Assembly: GCA_947460595.1 (NCBI GenBank)
Contig: CANHGS010000002.1
Span: forward strand, 186,001-250,000
DNA: 64,000 nucleotides
Origin: Bacteroidota bacterium
GTDB lineage: Bacteria; Bacteroidota; Bacteroidia; Chitinophagales; Chitinophagaceae
Reading direction: 5' to 3'
A model generated the notes under the pieces. The model was not told where the DNA came from. It saw only the letters and a program-made list of their open reading frames with translations, and did not search any database. Positions 25,439-34,455 of this stretch are shown in pieces. Position numbers and translations under genes: made by a program. How positions within the stretch are numbered: the stretch's first letter is position 1; every line of letters begins with the position of its first letter.

Positions 25439-25678
25439 ATGAGCCATTTTGAACCACCCATTTACTGGAATGATCATGAAGACATTGCCATGAAATTGTA
25501 CGAACGTTTTGGGGACGATTTTACAGAATCTAGAATTTACCGCATACGTTTTACCGATTTGTTAGAATGGATCTTAGAAATCCCGAGATTTGAAGGAACT
25601 AAGGAACAAAGTACAGAAGGTCATTTAGAAATGATTCAAAGCGCATGGGTATATGAATGGCGTGACAACCAGAAATAG
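25439..25678 (+). CDS. iscX: Fe-S assembly protein IscX
   Basis: A 79-residue acidic helical protein. IYWNDHEDIAMKLYERFGDD, FTDLLEWILEIPRFEG and the end IQSAWVYEWRDN follow the IscX pattern (winged-helix-like, binds IscS and iron). It is about a dozen residues longer than E. coli IscX, which has 66. It is placed directly after the ISC ferredoxin and before the KdsC-like gene, 36 nt on. Confidence 0.87.
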   Translation: MSHFEPPIYWNDHEDIAMKLYERFGDDFTESRIYRIRFTDLLEWILEIPRFEGTKEQSTEGHLEMIQSAWVYEWRDNQK

Positions 25679-25714
25679 GGATTTTTGCTTGAATGATTTA
25701 CCTTTCAGTCATTA

Positions 25715-26242
25715 ATGAGTATGAATCTACTGCAACAACTTTCCCGAACAAACTGTTTTGTTTTTGACATGGATGGGGTATTAACCGATGGTACCCTTCT
25801 TGTTTTACCTGAAGGGGTAATGGCAAGGAAAATGAATATCAAAGATGGTTTTGCGCTTCAATTAGCTGTAAAAAAAGGGTATTCTGTAATGGTGATTTCT
25901 GGTGGGGATTCTCCAGAAGCAAAGGAAAGATTGTTGAAATTAGGTGTTGATCAAGTGTGGATGGGTGTAAAAGACAAATTGTCTTTACTCAAAACCTTAT
26001 TGGATCAACAACAGATTCCTTTGTCAGAAGTATTATATATGGGCGATGATATTCCGGATCTAAGCGTCATGGAAGTCGTTGGTTTTGCTTGTTGCCCTGC
26101 AGACGCAGCCAATGATATAAAATTGATAAGTAACTATATTTCACCCTATAATGGTGGAGGAGGTTGTGTGAGGGACGTGTTGGAGCAGGTGCTTAAATTA
26201 AGAGGGGATTGGGATACGGGAACAAGTATTGCCGCCAAGTAA
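25715..26242 (+). CDS. kdsC: KdsC-like HAD phosphatase (3-deoxy-D-manno-octulosonate 8-phosphate phosphatase family)
   Basis: A 175-residue C0-type HAD phosphatase. HAD motif I is VFDMDGVLTDG (about 18-28), motif II is VISGG (about 70), Lys in GVKDKLSLL (about 92), and motif IV is MGDDIPDLSVM (about 109-119). These match KdsC, which frees KDO for lipopolysaccharide. No other KDO gene is near; in this phylum the gene is commonly found with ubiA and maf, as here. A different sugar phosphate is possible. Confidence 0.8.
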   Translation: MSMNLLQQLSRTNCFVFDMDGVLTDGTLLVLPEGVMARKMNIKDGFALQLAVKKGYSVMVISGGDSPEAKERLLKLGVDQVWMGVKDKLSLLKTLLDQQQIPLSEVLYMGDDIPDLSVMEVVGFACCPADAANDIKLISNYISPYNGGGGCVRDVLEQVLKLRGDWDTGTSIAAK

Positions 26243-26273
26243 ATAGCAGGCATCAATTTGAAACAATTTTCCA

Positions 26274-27206
26274 TTGAAAATAATTATCGGATTTTTTCGC
26301 TTAATCAGGTGGCCTAATTTGCTTTTCATTGGCCTTACTCAGTTGTTGTTTGAGTATTGCATTTATGAGCGCATTTTCCCTGAAGCAACAGCATTTAGTG
26401 TACCGTTCTCCCTACTCTTGGCGGCCTCCATACTGATTGCAGCAGCTGGTTATATTATCAATGATTATTTTGACTTAGATATTGATCAAGTAAATAAGCC
26501 TCAAAAAGTAGTAGTAAATGCTATCATAGGAAGAAGATGGGTAATTTTTTGGCATATGGGTCTGAGTTTAATTGGAATTTATGCCACAGTCTATGCCCTT
26601 GATTTTCACAATTTTTGGCACTTAGTCTTAGCCAATATGTTCAGTGTAATTTTTCTTTGGATTTACAGCACCTCTCTCAAAAAACAATTATTGATTGGTA
26701 ATATTCTTATTTCTTTTTTAACGGCATGGGTTATTGGGGTTCTATATTTTTCTAAATATCCCTTAGATGCTATCAATACCATTACCCAACCCAATACTCA
26801 AAATGTTCGATTCTTTAGATTAACCATTTTATACGCAGGTTTTGCATTTGTCATTACCCTTATCAGAGAAGTGATTAAGGATATGGAAGATGTAGAAGGG
26901 GATAGAAAATATGGTTGCAAAACAATGCCGATTGTCTGGGGGTTGAATGTGAGTAAGACTTTTGTAGCTGTATGGATGGTAGTTTTAATTGCGGCCTTGG
27001 TTTTATTGCAATTGTATGTAATCCAAATGGGATGGTGGGCTAGTATTACTTATTGTTTTTGTTTGGTGGTAGCCCCATTAATTTTGGCATTTAAACAATT
27101 ATTCAAAGCCAAATCAGCAGCGGATTTTCATCGCTTAAGCAATATCATCAAATTTGTCATGTTAAGTGGTATTGTATCTATGATATTCTTTAGGTTATAT
27201 CCTTAA
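26274..27206 (+). CDS. UbiA-family prenyltransferase, geranylgeranylglycerol-phosphate geranylgeranyltransferase-like
   Basis: A 310-residue integral membrane prenyltransferase with about eight membrane helices. The two Asp-rich motifs are NDYFDLDIDQVNKP (about 63-76) and KDMEDVEGDRKYG (about 202-214). The N-terminal FFRLIRWPNLLFIGLTQLL is typical of the archaeal-type digeranylgeranylglyceryl phosphate synthase group found in Bacteroidota. The start appears to be TTG at 26274, since no ATG is present before the conserved N-terminus. It overlaps nothing but sits in the kdsC-ubiA-maf run, 13 nt before maf. The substrate is inferred from family only. Confidence 0.75.
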   Translation: MKIIIGFFRLIRWPNLLFIGLTQLLFEYCIYERIFPEATAFSVPFSLLLAASILIAAAGYIINDYFDLDIDQVNKPQKVVVNAIIGRRWVIFWHMGLSLIGIYATVYALDFHNFWHLVLANMFSVIFLWIYSTSLKKQLLIGNILISFLTAWVIGVLYFSKYPLDAINTITQPNTQNVRFFRLTILYAGFAFVITLIREVIKDMEDVEGDRKYGCKTMPIVWGLNVSKTFVAVWMVVLIAALVLLQLYVIQMGWWASITYCFCLVVAPLILAFKQLFKAKSAADFHRLSNIIKFVMLSGIVSMIFFRLYP

Positions 27207-27219
27207 TTGACTCTGACAA

Positions 27220-27801
27220 ATGAAAGAATTTATACTAGCTTCTCAATCGCCCCGCAGAAAACAATTATTGGAATGGGCAGAATTGGATTTTGAAATTATT
27301 GTTCAGTCTACCGACGAATCCTTTCCTGAGTATTTGTCCATGGACCAAGTGCCCGTGCATATTGCACGCCAGAAAGCACTAGCTGTAAGAGCGCATGTTC
27401 AAACAGCTTTTCATGCACAATATGCGTCTATGACCATATTGGCAGCAGATACCATTGTGGTCTTAGACGGTAGGGTCATTGGTAAGCCAACTGACAAAGA
27501 AGACGCCATTCAAATACTTCAATCACTATCGGGTCAATTACACCAAGTAATCACTGGGGTTGTTATTTTAGATGGCCAAAAGGAAATAGCATTCTCAGAT
27601 ATAACGGATGTTAAATTTCATCCCTTGACCCATGCTCAAATCAGCAATTATGTAGACAAATACCAGCCTTATGACAAAGCGGGGGCTTATGCCATCCAAG
27701 AGTGGATTGGCGTTGTAGGCATTGAGTCCATTAAAGGCGATTTTTACAATGTAATGGGTTTACCAGTAAGCCGGGTAGTAAAAGCTTTGGAGCAACTATA
27801 A
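27220..27801 (+). CDS. maf: Maf-family nucleoside triphosphate pyrophosphatase
   Basis: A 193-residue Maf protein. ILASQSPRRKQLLEWA (residues 5-20), DTIVVLDGRVIGKP (about 77-90, with catalytic Asp) and DKAGAYAIQEWIG (about 150-162) are family hallmarks; the AYAIQ segment indicates the dTTP/UTP (YhdE) type. These enzymes cleave non-canonical or excess nucleotides to monophosphates. It ends the kdsC-ubiA-maf run. Its stop codon directly abuts that of the convergent osmC gene with no spacer. Confidence 0.92.
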   Translation: MKEFILASQSPRRKQLLEWAELDFEIIVQSTDESFPEYLSMDQVPVHIARQKALAVRAHVQTAFHAQYASMTILAADTIVVLDGRVIGKPTDKEDAIQILQSLSGQLHQVITGVVILDGQKEIAFSDITDVKFHPLTHAQISNYVDKYQPYDKAGAYAIQEWIGVVGIESIKGDFYNVMGLPVSRVVKALEQL

Positions 27802-28209
27802 TTATTCCCAATGAAAAGCCATATCCAATTCTATATCAGGATGTAAGCTTCTTTCAACTGGGCAAGTTCTAGCAGAGCGCTCCAATATAAGTTTTGTTTG
27901 TTCATCTAATTTTAACCCTGCTGGGAAAAATACATGGGCTACCAATTTCCCAACTCTTCTAGGGTCTGACACCATCATTTTAGTTACATCAACCCTGGTT
28001 CCATCTAATTCAATACCCATGGTTTCTGCTTTGATACCCATGGTGGTAATCATACAAGAACCTAGCGCAGTGGCTAATAAGTCTGTTGGTGAAAATCGCT
28101 CTCCCTTTCCTTTGTTATCGGTAGGGGCATCTGTTTCAATTTCTGTTCCACTTTGAAGATGCGTGCAGCTTGTTCTTAACCCGGATTTATAAATAATTTG
28201 TGAAGTCAT
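27802..28209 (-). CDS. OsmC-family protein
   Basis: A 135-residue OsmC/Ohr-fold protein. The first redox Cys is in LLATALGSCMITTMGIKAE (about 45-63) and the second in ERSARTCPVERSLHPD (about 110-125), so a peroxidase role towards organic hydroperoxides is plausible. The neighbour downstream is maf, convergent with zero spacing and no terminator between. A minus-strand TACATTTG element (28246-28253) is a possible -7 box. Confidence 0.87.
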   Translation of the reverse strand: MTSQIIYKSGLRTSCTHLQSGTEIETDAPTDNKGKGERFSPTDLLATALGSCMITTMGIKAETMGIELDGTRVDVTKMMVSDPRRVGKLVAHVFFPAGLKLDEQTKLILERSARTCPVERSLHPDIELDMAFHWE

Positions 28210-28253
28210 TGCGTATTTTTTGCCCTAAATTTACAAGTATCAAATCAAATGTA

Positions 28254-29078
28254 GTGAAGCAATTCTTTTTAATTACAGCTATCCTTTGTTCGGTATATGG
28301 GTTTGCCCAACAAAAGCAACCTTCTTCTGCTGCCCAAGAAAAAATGCAGAAAAAGGCCGATAAACGGGAAAGAATCAACCAATTGATCAAGCAGGAAGAA
28401 GAAGGAGCCATGATCTTTCAAAAGCAATCTGCTTTTGGATTTAAATTTAATACAGACGGGTGGAGTGCTTTTTTGGAAAAAGGAAAGTACAAGACTTTGA
28501 CCAAGACCAATTTGTTTTGGTTTGAATTGGGAGAGCGTAAAGACAAGAAAGAAGAAAAAGTACCCACCTTGAGTACCTCTCAAGGGTTTGTGGTTTTTTC
28601 TAGTTATACCTATGGTAAACAAAATAATTTCTATTACGCCAAATTGGGATTTGGTCAACAAAAATTGATTGGTGGAAAGGGTAATAAAAACGGGGTTGCC
28701 GTTTCAGCTATTTATGGCGGGGGATTGTCTTTAGGGTTATTGAAACCCTATTATATTGAAGTAGAGAATCCATTTGGAAGCGGGAAACGTGAAACCATCA
28801 AATACAATAATAACGATAGTATTTTCTTAGACCCAACAGTCATTATTGGTAAAGCTGGACTAGTAAAAGGGTTAAGTGAAATGCAATATATTCCTGGGGC
28901 TTATGCTAGAACGGCGGTTAGATTTGACTATGGCCGTTACAATGAAGTGCTTTCTGCTATTGAAGTTGGCCTAAACGTGGAATACTATTCTAAAAAAATG
29001 CCCGTTGTCTTGTTGAATGACCCTAAAAGCTTGTTTTTCAACGCTTATGTTTCTATTGTCTTTGGTAAACGAAAGTGA
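28254..29078 (+). CDS. Putative outer-membrane beta-barrel protein, unknown function
   Basis: About 274 residues from a GTG at 28254. A signal peptide (about 1-19, ending YGFAQQ) is followed by a charged Lys/Glu/Gln-rich helix (about 20-55) and then beta-rich sequence with alternating aromatic residues (for example SSYTYGKQNNFYYAKLGFG, AYARTAVRFDYGRY and a final FFNAYVSIVFGKRK ending in a charged group), as in outer-membrane barrels. I do not recognise a named family; similar genes exist in Chitinophagaceae. The ORF is open from 28200, but that start overlaps the osmC start and spoils the signal peptide. It sits 38 nt before lipA. Confidence 0.65.
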   Translation: MKQFFLITAILCSVYGFAQQKQPSSAAQEKMQKKADKRERINQLIKQEEEGAMIFQKQSAFGFKFNTDGWSAFLEKGKYKTLTKTNLFWFELGERKDKKEEKVPTLSTSQGFVVFSSYTYGKQNNFYYAKLGFGQQKLIGGKGNKNGVAVSAIYGGGLSLGLLKPYYIEVENPFGSGKRETIKYNNNDSIFLDPTVIIGKAGLVKGLSEMQYIPGAYARTAVRFDYGRYNEVLSAIEVGLNVEYYSKKMPVVLLNDPKSLFFNAYVSIVFGKRK

Positions 29079-29116
29079 GTTATTTTTGTTAATCAATTAG
29101 ACCAAGGAATAGCGGC

Positions 29117-30052
29117 ATGCAAGAATTACCAGTAGTACCCAAAACAGACAATACCCAGTCAAAAATTCAAAAACCCAATTGGTTAAGGGTTAAACTTCCT
29201 ATTGGAGAGAGTTACAAACACGTTCGTGGATTAGTAGATACGCATAAATTACATACCATTTGTGAAAGTGGTAATTGTCCCAATATGGGTGAATGTTGGG
29301 GTGAGGGAACTGCTACATTCATGATTTTGGGAAATGTATGTACCAGAAGTTGTGGATTTTGTGCGGTAGCCACAGGTAGACCAGAAGCTGTAGATTGGGA
29401 TGAACCCCAGCGTGTAGCAGAAGCTATACACCTTATGAAAGTAAAGCACGCGGTAATCACCAGCGTTGACAGAGACGAGTTAAAAGATGGGGGATCCATT
29501 ATTTGGTACAATACCATTAAAGCCGTGAGGTCATTAAGCCCAGATACCACTATGGAAACGTTAATTCCAGATTTTAGAGGTATCCAAGACCAAATTCAGA
29601 GAATTATTGATGCTGCTCCTGATGTGGTGAGCCATAATATGGAGACAGTAGAAAGGATGACCCGCCAAGTAAGAATCCAAGCCAAATATAGAAGAAGCCT
29701 AGACGTATTAAAGACCTTGAAGCAAGGTGGTATGCGCACCAAAACTGGCATCATGCTTGGACTAGGAGAAACCAAAGAAGAAGTGATTCAAAGTATGGAA
29801 GATTTGGTAGCCATTGGTACCGATGTATTAACCTTGGGTCAATATTTACAGCCTACCAAAAAGCACTTACCTGTACAGCGTTTTGTGCACCCAGACGAGT
29901 TTGCAGAATTACGAGAGATTGGCTATAAAATAGGATTTGATTATGTAGAGAGTGGCCCCTTGGTAAGGTCTTCTTATCATAGTGGGAAGCACGTCATTCC
30001 TGGATATGGAAAAGCAAAATGGACAGAAGAAAAACAACTACAACTTGTATAA
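29117..30052 (+). CDS. lipA: Lipoyl synthase
   Basis: A 311-residue radical-SAM enzyme that inserts two sulfurs into octanoyl groups. The auxiliary cluster motif [12 protein letters not shown] (about 49-60) and the radical-SAM motif [10 protein letters not shown] (about 75-84) are complete. The following ATGRPEAVD and GLGETKEEV segments and the final [18 protein letters not shown] fit the family, whose C-terminal RSSY Ser ligates the auxiliary cluster. Its 3' end overlaps the start region of the next gene. No lipB is adjacent. Confidence 0.95.
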   Translation: MQELPVVPKTDNTQSKIQKPNWLRVKLPIGESYKHVRGLVDTHKLHTICESGNCPNMGECWGEGTATFMILGNVCTRSCGFCAVATGRPEAVDWDEPQRVAEAIHLMKVKHAVITSVDRDELKDGGSIIWYNTIKAVRSLSPDTTMETLIPDFRGIQDQIQRIIDAAPDVVSHNMETVERMTRQVRIQAKYRRSLDVLKTLKQGGMRTKTGIMLGLGETKEEVIQSMEDLVAIGTDVLTLGQYLQPTKKHLPVQRFVHPDEFAELREIGYKIGFDYVESGPLVRSSYHSGKHVIPGYGKAKWTEEKQLQLV

Positions 30053-31010
30053 ATTAAGATGCATAAAAAGCCTAGTAATACTGGGCTTGATTGCAATTGC
30101 AGTAACATCAAATGCCCAATTAAAATGGGTGAACGTAGATCAGCAATACCAACCATTGCCCGCTAGTGTTCATGTTTTTTATACGGCAGACAGTATCAAT
30201 GGCAAACCCAATCATGCCTACTATGTAAGTGCAGATTTAAAAGACAAACATTTGCTGTTTGAAACCCAAGCAACCGATGGAAAAAGAAGTACGCCCAGTC
30301 AATTTTACACTTCAGAATCGCAACCTTTATTGGTCATGAACTGTAGTTTTTTTGAGTTCAAATACAATACCAATGTAAGTTTAATTATTAAGGATGGACA
30401 ACAAGTAGCCTATACCGTTTCTTCCATTCCTAGAAAGGGCAAAGATACTTTTACTTATCTGCATCCTGTTTCCGGAGCTATTGGCATTACAAAAAAGCGT
30501 AAAGCCGATGTAGCTTGGGTATTGAGTGATTCAACCGCTAAATATCCGTGGGCCATTCAAACTCCAATCAAACCGGTATTGGATTCTATGGCACAAACTA
30601 ATATTCCATCTATATTGGCCAAAGCTCCTTTTAAACCATGGAAAATGCAGTCTGCTTCAGCGGGCGGCCCCGTTTTATTGCAAGATGGAAAAGTGGTGAT
30701 TAGCAATAATGAAGAAATGAAGTTTGCGGGTAAAGCTATTGCGGATAAACATCCTAGGACGGCCATGGGCTATACCCCCCAAGGGCAAATAATTTACTTA
30801 GTAGTAGAAGGGCGATTTCCCGGAAAATCAGAAGGAGCAACACTTCCAGAGTTGGCCGTGATGCTTAAAGACATAGGATGTCTAGAAGCATTAAATTTAG
30901 ATGGGGGAGGAAGTAGTGCCTTATTGGTCAATGGTAAACCCACCATTACCCCTAGCGATAAAGAAGGAGAAAGACCAGTTCCCGCAGTTATGATCATTAA
31001 GCAGAAATAA
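30006..31010 (+). CDS. Phosphodiester glycosidase-family (NAGPA-domain) exported protein
   Basis: A protein of about 334 residues with an N-terminal signal (hydrophobic [17 protein letters not shown]) and a NAGPA domain: [10 protein letters not shown] (about 108-117), [28 protein letters not shown] and the hallmark [20 protein letters not shown] near the end. The domain uncovers phosphodiester-linked sugars in animals and is found in bacterial exopolysaccharide enzymes. The start is uncertain: the ATG at 30006 overlaps lipA by 47 nt, while a TTG at 30045 overlaps by 8 nt and gives a neater signal peptide. It is convergent with ubiX at a distance of one base. Confidence 0.83.
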   Translation: MEKQNGQKKNNYNLYKLRCIKSLVILGLIAIAVTSNAQLKWVNVDQQYQPLPASVHVFYTADSINGKPNHAYYVSADLKDKHLLFETQATDGKRSTPSQFYTSESQPLLVMNCSFFEFKYNTNVSLIIKDGQQVAYTVSSIPRKGKDTFTYLHPVSGAIGITKKRKADVAWVLSDSTAKYPWAIQTPIKPVLDSMAQTNIPSILAKAPFKPWKMQSASAGGPVLLQDGKVVISNNEEMKFAGKAIADKHPRTAMGYTPQGQIIYLVVEGRFPGKSEGATLPELAVMLKDIGCLEALNLDGGGSSALLVNGKPTITPSDKEGERPVPAVMIIKQK

Positions 31011-31011
31011 T

Positions 31012-31587
31012 TTAGGCTTGGGTACTTCCCCAACGGTAGGTATTGGTTGTTAAACCAGCCAAGTCCAATGCCCTATCAATGACCGTTGCTGCTAGTGCAT
31101 CCATACTATTGGGTAAACTATAAAAAGAGGGACTGCATGGGCAAATGATTCCCCCAGCCAATGTTACCGTTTCCATATTGCGGATATGGATTAAGTTATA
31201 GGGTGTTTCTCTAATTAATAGTATCAATTTTCTCCTTTCTTTCAAGATTACATCGGCTGCCCTAGTAACCAAATCATCACTCAAGCCTCCAGCAATTCTA
31301 CCCAAGGTTCCCATGCTACAGGGTGCTACGAACATGGTTCCAAACCTAGCGGAACCAGATGCAAATGGTGCGTTGAAATTGTGTTTCTCAAAATAAGTAA
31401 AAGGGTAGTCCTTATAACTGTCATTACCCAACTCCGTTTCCCAAACAGTTTTGGCATTCTTACTCATGACAATACCAACAGTGTCAACTTGATCAGGCAT
31501 AGCCTGCAATTTGTCCAGAAGTACTTTGGCATAAACGGAACCGCTAGCTCCAGTAATGGCTACCACCAATTTATGTTTCATATTCAT
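31012..31587 (-). CDS. ubiX: UbiX-family flavin prenyltransferase
   Basis: A 191-residue flavoprotein-fold enzyme that makes prenylated FMN for UbiD decarboxylases. LVVAITGASGSVYAKVLLD (about 6-24), APCSMGTLGRIAGGLSDDLV (about 88-107), RRKLILLIRETPYNLIHIRN and PCSPSFYS match UbiX. No ubiD is in this window. A TACCTTTG element on the minus strand (31598-31605) lies 11 nt upstream of the ATG; the -33 box is weak. Confidence 0.9.
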   Translation of the reverse strand: MNMKHKLVVAITGASGSVYAKVLLDKLQAMPDQVDTVGIVMSKNAKTVWETELGNDSYKDYPFTYFEKHNFNAPFASGSARFGTMFVAPCSMGTLGRIAGGLSDDLVTRAADVILKERRKLILLIRETPYNLIHIRNMETVTLAGGIICPCSPSFYSLPNSMDALAATVIDRALDLAGLTTNTYRWGSTQA

Positions 31588-31637
31588 GAGATTAGAACAA
31601 AGGTAGGAGGGAAAGGTTCTAATAATTCAGCTATAAA

Positions 31638-33293
31638 TTACCCATTGTACATCAAGTCATAGTATTCTTTGGCCATGCGGTTGCTATCAAACTGCCAACG
31701 CACATCCATCATACCATTTTTCATGATTTGTCTCCAAGTATCTTTGTTTTCATAATACATTGGAAGAATTTGTTGTTCCAAGATTTCATATAATTTATTC
31801 AAATCATAATCATCCTGTTCTTGAACAGACATATTATCATAGTCGGCTTTTGGAACTACAAAGCCATTGTTGCCATGGTTAATGAATTCTGGTATCCATC
31901 CATCATCTGTGGAGAAGTTAACGGCGCCGTTCATAGCAGCAGTCATACCGCTGGTTCCAGAAGCTTCTCTGGGAACCCTAGGATTGTTTAACCAAACATC
32001 GGATGCTTGTTTTAAACGTTTGCTCAAAGACAATTCATATCCAATTAATACCGCTATATTTTTGTATTTCTTGCTAATCTGTACTAAGCTATTAAAAGTG
32101 GTAATGGCTGGATAATCCAAAGGGTAAGGTTTACCAGCCCAAATAATTTGAACAGGGTATTTGGCATTGCTCAACAGTTTCTCAAAACGCTCTAAATGCC
32201 AACTCAACATATCGGCGCGCTTATAACCAGCAAACCTTCTTGCCCATACAATGGTTAATACATTTGGATCAAATACTTTGCCGGTTTGGTCTGCAACAAT
32301 TTCAAAAGCTCTTTTCTTTAAGAAGGTTTTTCTATCTTCAAAAATGGGGTCGTTCTTTTCTTCTAAAGCACGGTATAATTGTTTGTCGGCCCAATAATGC
32401 CAGTTCTGTGCATTGGTAATGCTGATAATTGGGCAAATGCCTTCATAATGTTTCCACATGTCACGGCTTACTACCCCATGCAAAGCAGACACAGCATTGG
32501 CTTTTCTAGCAAATCTGAGGGCTACTAAGGAATGGTTAAACTGGTCATCATGGATACCGGTAATTCTTCTAACCTCATCTAAGCTCATTCCACAGAAATA
32601 GCTCATTTTTTGACAGAGGTAAATATCGTGTTTTTCATTTCCGGCTTCTTCGGGTGTATGAGTAGTGAAGACCATATGCTCCTTCACTTTGGCAAGGCTT
32701 TTGAATTTGTTTAACAAATAAAAACCAGCACTAATACCATGAGCTTCATTTAGGTGATAAACGTCTGGATTGAAACCTAATTCATCTATTAATTTTGCAC
32801 CACCAATACCCAACAAAATAAATTGAGCAACTTTGGTTGCTACGTTTGCGTCATACAAACAATGAGTGATGGTCTGTGAAACGTAATCATTTTCTGGAAG
32901 GTCAGTACTTAATAAAAACATTGGAGCGCTCTTAAAAGTCTCTGGATTTAAGTAATAAGCCTTAACCCAAACAGGATGATCATGAATCAGTATTTGAAAT
33001 TTGATATGGGTATCTTCCAAGAAACTGTATTGTTTTTCCATGAAAGTAACTTGCAAAGTTTGATCTTGATTTCTTGCTTGATCATAGTACCCGTTCTTCC
33101 ATAAAATACCAATTCCAATCAGGTTCTGTCTTAATTCATAAGCACTGCGCATGTGAGAGCCAGCCAAGAAGCCTAATCCGCCACTATAAATTTTCAAAGG
33201 TTGGTGAATGGCAAATTCCATTGAAAAATAAGCCGTTTTCTTTGCATATTGTTGGTCTACCGGATAAGGAACCTGAAAGTCTCTAAAACTCAT
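31638..33293 (-). CDS. GT35 alpha-glucan phosphorylase family protein lacking the PLP lysine
   Basis: About 551 residues of the short alpha-glucan phosphorylase family (TIGR02094-like). Recognisable segments are AYFSMEFAIHQPLKIYSGGL (about 23-42), HLNEAHG, FTTHTPEEAGNEKHD, VWARRFAGYKR and PREASGTSGMTAAMNG. In active phosphorylases the last motif reads GTSxMK, and the Lys holds pyridoxal phosphate; here the residue is Thr (codon ACT at 31943-31941). The protein is also far shorter than the approximately 800-residue glycogen phosphorylases. It may bind or transfer glucans without PLP chemistry. The start at 33293 fits relatives; 33308 adds five residues. No glg genes are adjacent. Confidence 0.8.
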   Translation of the reverse strand: MSFRDFQVPYPVDQQYAKKTAYFSMEFAIHQPLKIYSGGLGFLAGSHMRSAYELRQNLIGIGILWKNGYYDQARNQDQTLQVTFMEKQYSFLEDTHIKFQILIHDHPVWVKAYYLNPETFKSAPMFLLSTDLPENDYVSQTITHCLYDANVATKVAQFILLGIGGAKLIDELGFNPDVYHLNEAHGISAGFYLLNKFKSLAKVKEHMVFTTHTPEEAGNEKHDIYLCQKMSYFCGMSLDEVRRITGIHDDQFNHSLVALRFARKANAVSALHGVVSRDMWKHYEGICPIISITNAQNWHYWADKQLYRALEEKNDPIFEDRKTFLKKRAFEIVADQTGKVFDPNVLTIVWARRFAGYKRADMLSWHLERFEKLLSNAKYPVQIIWAGKPYPLDYPAITTFNSLVQISKKYKNIAVLIGYELSLSKRLKQASDVWLNNPRVPREASGTSGMTAAMNGAVNFSTDDGWIPEFINHGNNGFVVPKADYDNMSVQEQDDYDLNKLYEILEQQILPMYYENKDTWRQIMKNGMMDVRWQFDSNRMAKEYYDLMYNG

Positions 33294-33395
33294 AAATGCA
33301 CATTTCATTAAATAAAATCAGTGCAATATAAGCCAAAAAAATAAAATGTAAATTTTACACATTAATTAAGTAGACATGCAACAAATATTGAAAAA

Positions 33396-34349
33396 TTAAT
33401 GCCTAGACACTGATTTGTGTTTGGGCTCTTTTTTTCTAGTAAAACTATCGTCAAAATAACATTTAATACCGCGATGATTGCCGCAATTACCCTGTTCTTT
33501 TAAACGTACTTCACCATCTTCAAAGCTAAAGTCAATGACGCAGGGATCTCCGTTAAAACGATATTGTGCGTTGGTGGTATTCTTCATGGTAAAAGATCCT
33601 TTTAGTTCTCCTACACAAGCCCCTTCGTTTTTTTCAAAATGAATAAAAAATTCATAAGAACCGGTTTTATTGCCATCTCTAATAGACATAAAATTCTTCT
33701 TGTCTTGTGCATAATCTGCACTGTATTTGTATTTGCGAGGTAAAGTATCAATTGGGTTAATAATCTCAGATTTACTAGGAGCTTCATTAGAATCGTTGAT
33801 CACAACCATAAAGCCTACATCAGATGCATATACCCATCCAATCCGAGTAAATTGGATAATATTATCCTTACCAGGTTTTTCTCTGCCTAATAAAAAAGTG
33901 GGCTCTCTATTTACTGTTACAGCATGCAGGTACTCATCTTCTACGCTATTGTCCAATAATTCTTTTGAAGCCAAATAGGCATTGGTCTCAGTGTTTAAAA
34001 CAATCACTGCCATGACCCACTTGTGTTTCAATTTGATATTTACCAATAAATAGGTTTCTTTTTCTTTTAAGATTTGACCAACTGGTTGAAAAATGGCTTT
34101 TTTGTCTTTTCCAATTAAACTATTGACCGCAGAATCTGGAACAAATTGTAACATGGCTTTAAGTCCAATTTGACTGCTATCTGCTAATTTGATAAAATTG
34201 CTATCAGCGGCTTGAAAATTACCTGAAATTACGGGAAATACACTCAGGAATTCCTTTGGTTTTAAAACTACTTCCCCTGATAAATCAATTTTTTTCTCTC
34301 CACAGGAAACCAAAAAAAGGAGTAAGAAGCAAAGCAATCTACTGAGCAT
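33396..34349 (-). CDS. Putative lipoprotein, unknown function
   Basis: A 317-residue protein with a lipoprotein signal peptide: hydrophobic LLCFLLLFLVSC with Cys16 in a lipobox (LVSC) followed by Gly-Glu, which often directs to membranes or the surface. The mature part is beta-rich and has a Cys-containing C-terminal third (about 240-300: GACVGELKG, DPCVIDFSFED, QGNCGNHRGIKCYF) that may form disulfides. The tail is basic. No named family is recognised. It is divergent from mntR, with 106 bp between the start codons. Confidence 0.68.
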   Translation of the reverse strand: MLSRLLCFLLLFLVSCGEKKIDLSGEVVLKPKEFLSVFPVISGNFQAADSNFIKLADSSQIGLKAMLQFVPDSAVNSLIGKDKKAIFQPVGQILKEKETYLLVNIKLKHKWVMAVIVLNTETNAYLASKELLDNSVEDEYLHAVTVNREPTFLLGREKPGKDNIIQFTRIGWVYASDVGFMVVINDSNEAPSKSEIINPIDTLPRKYKYSADYAQDKKNFMSIRDGNKTGSYEFFIHFEKNEGACVGELKGSFTMKNTTNAQYRFNGDPCVIDFSFEDGEVRLKEQGNCGNHRGIKCYFDDSFTRKKEPKHKSVSRH

Positions 34350-34421
34350 ACCGTATTATTTGTATAAAAATAAGTCTTTCAATGGTAGTAGCGGATTAAG
34401 TTAGTTTTAACCCAATAAAAA

Positions 34422-34441
34422 TATTTAGATTTGTCTAAAAA
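34422..34441. promoter_or_regulatory. MntR/DtxR-type operator overlapping the mntR promoter
   Basis: TTTAGA-TTTG-TCTAAA (34424-34439) is a perfect 6-4-6 inverted repeat, and an ATA/AAT extension makes 8 of 9 positions symmetric. It resembles MntR/DtxR boxes. Embedded in it is TAGATTTG (34426-34433), a full match to the phylum -7 element TAnnTTTG, with a weak -33 region (TTAG at 34401). Binding of a metal-loaded repressor here would block RNA polymerase. It lies 16 nt before the mntR ATG. Confidence 0.72.
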
Positions 34442-34455
34442 TATTTTTCAGGCAT

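Noticed and set aside
31012..31587. UbiX as part of a ubiquinone operon
   Set aside because: No ubiD or quinone gene is next to it, and Bacteroidota usually make menaquinone; only the flavin prenyltransferase function is claimed.
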